A program made the position numbers and the translations under genes. This document shows, in pieces, positions 58,164-64,000 of a DNA stretch of 64,000 bases (position 1 is the stretch's first letter; each line of letters starts with the position of its first letter). The notes under the pieces are model-generated. The model was given only the letters and a program-made list of their open reading frames with translations. It did no database searches and was not told where the DNA came from. The stretch comes from Strongyloides papillosus. Lineage: Eukaryota > Nematoda > Chromadorea > Rhabditida > Strongyloididae. Where the stretch lies: contig SRSI01000050.1 in NCBI GenBank assembly GCA_005656395.1, positions 1,178,001-1,242,000 of the forward strand. Reading direction: 5' to 3'.

Positions 58164-58695
58164 ATGGGTTCGGGTGTTTCAAAAAAATCCAAAAGTAGTT
58201 CTAATAAAGGTAAGATATTAAATTATATAAATTTATATTATCTTTTTTTCAGTAGCAACAACAACTCCTATGGAGAAAGAAGAAAAAGTTGTCATAGACA
58301 AAATAGAAAAAATATATCCATGGCCAGATATATCATTAGGAGCAAATCCAATATATCCCGATAATCATGTTCACCACCTTCGTCGTACACTGGAATTAAA
58401 TGAAAAAACATACCAATCATGGGTTAATGCTATATCTGATAGTGAACAAGAAGATAAATCGTACAAAACTACCACTAAAGTAAAACCTATAAAAAAAGTA
58501 AAGAAAATAAAGAAAAAAATTCAAAGAACAAAAAATTCTGTTGAACCAACTAAAAATTTCATTCAAATGGAGAAATATTCAAATCGGTATAATAGAACTT
58601 TTGATAAAACTAATAAACCAGGACCGTTTACTTTTACAAGAGTTCCTACACCACCATCAAAGTTTTTGAGCTCTAAGAATTATCAACATTTATAG
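58164..58695 (+). CDS. Putative N-myristoylated basic protein, two exons (162 aa)
   Basis: Exon 1 58164-58209, a 43-nt intron (GTAAG...TTTTCAG), exon 2 58253-58695; split codon G|TA. The N-terminus MGSGVSKKSKSSSNK fits the myristoylation rule (Gly2, Ser6, Lys7) plus a basic patch, a common membrane-anchoring pair. Then KIYPWPDISLGANPIYPDN, an acidic SDSEQEDK, a strongly basic stretch (KVKPIKKVKKIKKKIQ), and a Pro/Phe-rich end (PGPFTFTRVPTPPSKFLSS). No family recognised. It lies 95 bases after the membrane protein gene on the same strand, close enough that joint transcription is possible. Confidence 0.62.
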
Positions 58696-61388
58696 TTAAT
58701 TTTGAAGTATATATGTAAAAAATTGAATCAATGATTTTTTTTATGATTATCTTTCTAGAGATATTAAATATTTATTGTTATTGTAAAAATCTTATTATGT
58801 TTCTTGAGATCACAAGCTTGTATCAATTATAATAATATAATAATACTTTTGTGGATTTTTATCCTTTAGTTATATAGAGGATAGGTCTAGTTGTGTACGT
58901 TTTTGTGGATATTTTGTAATATTTATTTATTTTTGTCCGTTTTTTAAGTTAATAAAAATATTTTAAGATAACTTTGTTTCGCTTTTTTTCTACTTTTTTT
59001 ACTACCGAACATCGTATATATGAAACGTTTTTTCCTTAGCTACTTATAACTCCTTAGATTTCAGAATTGAAATCCTAAATTTGTAAATTTTTTAAATAAG
59101 TGTTATTTCTTGAATGTTAAATTTACTTGACTAAAAATTATTTCATCTGAAATCGAGAAATCTTCTGCATAATATTTAGACATCAATTCATAAACTTCTA
59201 GAATTGTTTTGTAGATTTCCTTTATAAATTCATAATTAGTAGTAGTTTGCTGGATGATTTGTGAAAATTTTTTTGAAATAAAAATTTTTTTTACTTTCAA
59301 AATCTTCATCTAAGTTTATTTTTTTAAACCAAGTATTGAATTCGTTTTGATCCACGGTACCATATTACTATCTATAATTTATTCAGATATTATCTGTACT
59401 TTCTCTAAATAAAGTGTTAAAGTTTATTGGATTTGTCAAAAATTCAAATGCTTGATTCGGTTATTTAATCATCAAAACGAACACAAAATATTTACGATAG
59501 TTAAATAATTTTTGTCACTGATTGGGAATAATATTTAAATTATTAAATATTAAAAACGTTATAGTTATGTTTGTTTTAAAGAGTAAATATCATCAAAATG
59601 TTTTTCTTTTATAAATTTTGTTCTTTTATCTTGTCAGACTAAAACTTGCTGCTTTTTAAAATGATAATGTCATATCAAAAAATAATTATCCATCACATTA
59701 TTTTTAGAAAAATTAATTTACCTCATCAAAATTTAATAATTTAGATTGCACAATAGTCCCACATTTTAATATAAAGCGTTTATTTTAATTTTTATGAAAA
59801 CACTTTTATAATTACTGTTAAGTACATTGAATGCCCAACACACAAAAACACCCACGGTTAATATTAATATATGATGTAGTTAGTTTTGGGTGTATATGTA
59901 TACTTCGTTATATAAAAAGTTGTTGTATTATAATAAGCATATAATTGAAACTCATACTCTTCTGTTATAATTCAGATTATCATTGGTTTGAGGTACCTAC
60001 TTGGGATCTCCCTTTGATAATAAAGTTAAGCCCCAGCAAAGGCATAGAATTTTAAATAGGATCATAACTCATTTTATTCAAATTCTCTTTATTTAATGAA
60101 AAAATAACCAACTGTCTACAATTTAGAATGATAAATCAAAAATAAACGTTAAAAAGTTTTTATACAAAAAATAATTAACGTAGGCAAAAGCAAAATATAA
60201 CACATGACCCATTAAAAAATAGTTTTTAATTTAATCAAAACAATTGGATTATGTTTAAATAAAAGAAATATCTTTTTGATAATTGTTAGCAGAATTTACA
60301 TAAGATGTAATTAGCGACAGAAATCAAAAATTTTTTCGGACATAAAAGTGACTGAAAAAAATCACAGATAATAGATTTTCATAATCCAAATGTTGATAGA
60401 ATAAATTGTTGTACTTTATGTAACCATGAACTTTAACACAAAAGTACTTTTTGTTGCATTATACTTTAATTTAGAAGCTGCAAAGAAAAGTGCTATGGTC
60501 TATCTCGATTCAGAGAGAATCTGCAAATTTAATAGTACACTTCATGACTTCAATTTTAGATATATTTTAAAAAATTTGTTTGTCCAAACATATGTCATTT
60601 TTTAAATTAAAAATTAAATAAATATTATTAAATTTAGAAAATTATACTTTTATATTTTATAGAATTTATTATATAATTGATACCTTATCTGCAAAAAGTT
60701 AGTTTATTATAATTAATAACTGATTTATAATGATAAAATAAATTTGTAATCATAAAATTTTAAAAAATTTGTACATAAGCATGATTTTAGTACATTAGTA
60801 AAATAATTCGTATCATTTTTTATTTTAATTGGTTATTAAATACTTAGTGCTTTATTTTAATGTTTGGAGCCATTCATTAATTAAAATTGATATCATAACA
60901 TTCTTGACAATTAATGATTTGCTTTTATGAAACAAATGTTTGAAGGATATATAAAATATAGATGTATGCTAGAAAATGAACTATTGCATTATATTATGTT
61001 ATATTATAATGACACAATAAGTAACAATTAAAGTGGTAGATATTCAATTATAAAAAATAAAGTCTTTTTTTACTTAATTAATGATAGACAATAATACTAT
61101 CTTATTATTTTCTAAAAGAATGAGGAAAATCTAAAAATGTAAATATTGCGTAAATTTCTTAAACTTTTGAAAAAAGTCACTAAAAATTTAAATATTTAGA
61201 TATTTAAAATTATATATAAAAATTGTATAGCTTATTTGAGTTTTTAATTATTCAATAAACAAAAATTGGTTATATTATTTTCCCTATAAATTTATTATAA
61301 TGTTTAAATATGTGATAAATTAAATAAAAAATACAAATTTGTCTAGAAAAATAAAAAATTTTACAAATAATGAAACGTTTTGTTCAAG
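58696..61388. other. Long AT-rich interval with a worn gene remnant and a TATA-like site
   Basis: No intact gene in about 2.7 kb. At 59103-59380 (minus) two overlapping frames look coding-like (DQNEFNTWFKKINLDEDFES, then YEFIKEIYKTILEVYELM) and may be a frameshifted gene remnant. At 59909-59919 TTATATAAAAAG resembles the TATA box seen before the astacin gene, and it precedes a small G+C-richer patch (59980-60055) without an ORF. Confidence 0.35.
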
Positions 61389-61396
61389 TATAAAAG
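61389..61396 (+). promoter_or_regulatory. TATA box of the astacin gene
   Basis: TATAAAAG 58 bases upstream of ATG 61454, a normal distance for a core promoter with a short leader. Confidence 0.6.
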
Positions 61397-61453
61397 AAAA
61401 ATTCTAACTTTAATAATTGCATTTTACCATCACAAATTTGAAACTATATCAAA

Positions 61454-64000
61454 ATGAACATTTTAAAACATATCACAATTTTACTTCTCGTTATAGTAAA
61501 AATGGTAAGTTAGTTAAAAAATTAATACATAGTTTATATCCATCATCTTTGTTAATATATGAGTTTTACAAATTTTTTATATTTTTTTGTTCTTGAATTA
61601 AGCAAGAAGTTAATATGAATAAAATATACTACTTTTTTTATTTATTCCAGTTTATATTTTTTAATTATAAAGTTTCTGGAATTATACTTTTATTTAATTG
61701 AATAATGTTACAAAAGATTTTGTGAATTCACTGTAGTACAATACCTAATGTAGAAAATTTTAGATATTATATCATAAGTACTATTCAGATATAGGGGAAA
61801 AATGAAATTGCAAAGGTATTTTTTAAAATACTTTTTTCATTGTAAATTCATCAAATTTGAAGATGAATTTTCAGTTTAATAAAACTTCCTTTCACTACCT
61901 TTATAATTTTCACTTTTTTATATTTAACTCACAAAATATTTACTGGTATATTAAAAATTTAATCTCGGTATTCCTACTATATTTATTAAATTTTTTTAAA
62001 AATAATATTTTTAAGTGTTTATGATAATTAATATTTTACATAAATACATTAAATGATTTATATTCTTTAAAATTAATATTTTCTAACTTAATATGACATA
62101 TTCTTTTTATTCAAGCAAATATGTGTTCGATTTTTAGTTTATCGCTTATCTTTAAAAGATACTAATAAAATTCTAATCATTAAAAGCTAAAAGTTAAATA
62201 TATGAAGAAAGATAATTTGTCATTTGTATTCCACTAATCTTTTGATATCAACATTATCCATTTATTTGTAGGTGCATTTGATATTTTAATAAATAAAAGT
62301 ATGATATATTTATTATTTGATTTTATTTTCCATAATTTAAAATATTTCTTTTTATATATAGTGGTGGTTTTGTCAGATACAACAATGCCATTTTTATGAA
62401 TATGGTGGCATTTTTAATAAATACAGTGACGAAAAAAATGCACATCGAAGCAGAATAAATTTTTTTAGAGAGATCTTATTCATTATCCAAAAGTTTTTGT
62501 ATATAATTGATAAGCAAAAATAAAGTAGTTTTGCCTGGTCTCCAGTTCTTCTAGGGATAGTACACAGGTGAATAATATAGAACTTTATTATGTATAATAT
62601 AGGATACAATAAAGATTCACCAGTGTAGTAGGGAGAATACAAATGTTAGAATATTAGAAGGTGAATAGGTTAATAATGCACACGTGGGGGAAAATGAACA
62701 AGCCACGAGGATTGAAAAAAACCTTTTTATATAGGTAAAATTATATTAAGAGAGACTGGGTCACATAACCCTTTTGGTCATCAAAACATGATAAAAAGAA
62801 ACAAGGTCGTTCTCGTTTCACTGTTAGAAAAAAAGATTAAATATTATTTGATTAATTATGACGGTTAAGTTTTTTAATCCAATCAAAGTATTTTGAGTAA
62901 TATCTTTAAATATACTATCTAAAACAATTTTATAATTTTTAAACTTTTTTTAGAAAAAGGCAATTTGCATGCATATATACAAAGAGAATCATATTGTAAA
63001 TAAAAGAGATATATTTGCAGATGAATATGAATCATGGAAATTTCCAATAAAATATCAAATAGAATCTCAACTTGAAGGTAAATTTATAAAGGCGGCTATT
63101 GAAGAAATACAAAATAATACTTGCATAACATTTGAACAAACGAATTTATCCGAAAATAATACTCAAGGAATAGTCTTTCGACTATCTGATATTTGTGCTT
63201 CTGGAATTGGACTTATCAATTCGGAGCACACACAAGTAATTCAACTGACGGCTGACTGTAGCAGAATTAAAGGCGTTATTTTGCACGAATTAGGACACGC
63301 CCTAGGATTAGTACATGAACAATCTAGAACAGATAGAGATAAATATGTTAATGTGGATACTAAAAATATTAAAGATACGGAAAAAAATAATTTTGAAATT
63401 CAAACTCATAAAAGTTACAGAAATTTCTCAACTTATTACGACTACAATTCAATAATGCATTATGGACAACATGATTTTGAAATCAACAGTCGTTCAACGG
63501 TAATAAAATCAATTCTTCATAGTGAATATAATAGAATGATGGGACAACGATCATATATGACTTTTAATGACTTTAAACAATTAAATTTAGCTCATTGCGA
63601 TAAATGTAATATTACTGGAATAAAAAAAAAAGAAAGGCCAAAACCAAATGAAAAAAAGGAAGAAAGGAAAACAGGTAAAAAAAACGAAAAAAGAAAAAAA
63701 ACGAAAAAATCTAAAAAAACGGAAAAAGATGAAAAAACGAAAAAAAATAATCCATGCCTCAATGGTGGATATTCAAATTTTACAGACTGTGGTGAATGTA
63801 TTTGCCCTTTAGGATACACTGGTTCTGATTGTAACAATATAACACAAAGTGATAAAAGTTGTGGTGATACAACTTATAAAGTGACTAAAAATTTATATAA
63901 TTACGGTTTACTTGGTAAGAAAAGATGCTTTATTTTTTTGTTGGCAGAAAAAGGAAAAAAAATTAACATTGTTGTTTACTATGCTTATGCTAGATCAAAA
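61454..64000 (+). CDS. Astacin (M12A) zinc metalloprotease, secreted, 3' incomplete
   Basis: Exon 1 61454-61504 codes for a signal peptide (LKHITILLLVIVKM). A long intron (61505-62953, GTAAG...TTTTTTAG) follows. Exon 2 from 62954 stays open in phase 0 to the window end (366 codons so far). Catalytic domain: HELGHALGLVHEQSRTDR with the first zinc His at about residue 128, and the Met-turn SIMHYG. An EGF-like module (PCLNGGYSNF, CGECICPLGYTGSDC) and the start of a CUB domain (SCGDTTYKV) follow, the usual nematode astacin order. A Lys/Glu-rich linker of about 40 residues separates the protease and EGF parts. The prodomain is only about 20 residues, with a KR site before the mature domain. The C-terminus lies beyond 64000. 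Confidence 0.9.

Noticed and set aside
59989..59995. let-7-family seed TGAGGTA
   Set aside because: No complementary arm that would form a miRNA precursor hairpin was found on either side, and the following bases do not match known let-7 family members.
62394..62642. 82-codon minus-strand ORF
   Set aside because: Lies inside the astacin intron, composition-driven, no support.
63592..63837. Minus-strand Phe-rich ORF
   Set aside because: Shadow of the Lys-rich linker and EGF-coding part of the astacin exon.
1..64000. tRNA, rRNA and spliced-leader RNA genes, CRISPR arrays
   Set aside because: Looked for by eye (A/B boxes, TTCGAATC-type T-arms, conserved rRNA blocks, regular spacers). Only tRNA-half-like LTR motifs were seen and no complete gene. 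A covariance-model scan would be decisive.

Overview
The window looks like AT-rich genomic DNA of a parasitic or free-living clade IV nematode, most probably Strongyloides or a close relative. The inference rests on a nematode sperm-specific (MSP-fold, SSP class) gene, an arginine kinase, a MEL-26-type MATH-BTB protein, an NPF-tailed amphiphysin, an astacin (a family expanded in Strongyloididae), very short introns (about 30-50 nt) and strong A+T bias. No rRNA or tRNA gene and no CRISPR array was seen.

Bases 1-30 kb are a retroelement and repeat compartment. They hold decayed Ty3/gypsy-like pol pieces of three integrase families: A at 79-490 with a reverse transcriptase remnant at 1782-2001 and at 16905-17510; B at 9088-10112 and 28092-28380; C at 20107-22733. 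There are also a decayed Gag, several LTR fragments with TATA boxes, a solo LTR with a 4-bp target duplication, and a MITE-like element with long inverted repeats (4072-4806). At least seven copies of a dispersed repeat share an almost invariant 46-bp hairpin module. Next to four pol remnants lies an extra, G+C-richer ORF encoding related leucine-rich/cysteine-containing proteins. Three of these run convergently (antisense) to pol and one runs in sense. One of them (7778-8881) is fully open.

Bases 30-64 kb are a compact gene region with few repeats: SSP sperm protein and arginine kinase (head to head), UBE3B-type HECT ligase, SH3-less amphiphysin, Integrator subunit 4, a small secreted protein, MEL-26-like CUL3 adaptor, PRPF3 splicing factor, mitochondrial SSB, a Met/Asn-rich secreted protein, an ABHD4/5-type hydrolase, OST subunit OSTC, a multi-pass membrane protein, a putative N-myristoylated basic protein, and the 5' part of an astacin metalloprotease that runs off the window. 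A second TIR element (49533-50149) sits upstream of the mtSSB gene.

Most genes are single housekeeping loci with no common pathway. I resolved exon structures by eye from splice sites and reading-frame continuity. These gene models need transcript support, but all listed joins keep frame and extend family homology. Three shared themes are visible: RNA processing (Integrator, PRPF3), ubiquitin ligation (UBE3B, MEL-26) and membrane traffic or secretion (amphiphysin, OSTC).
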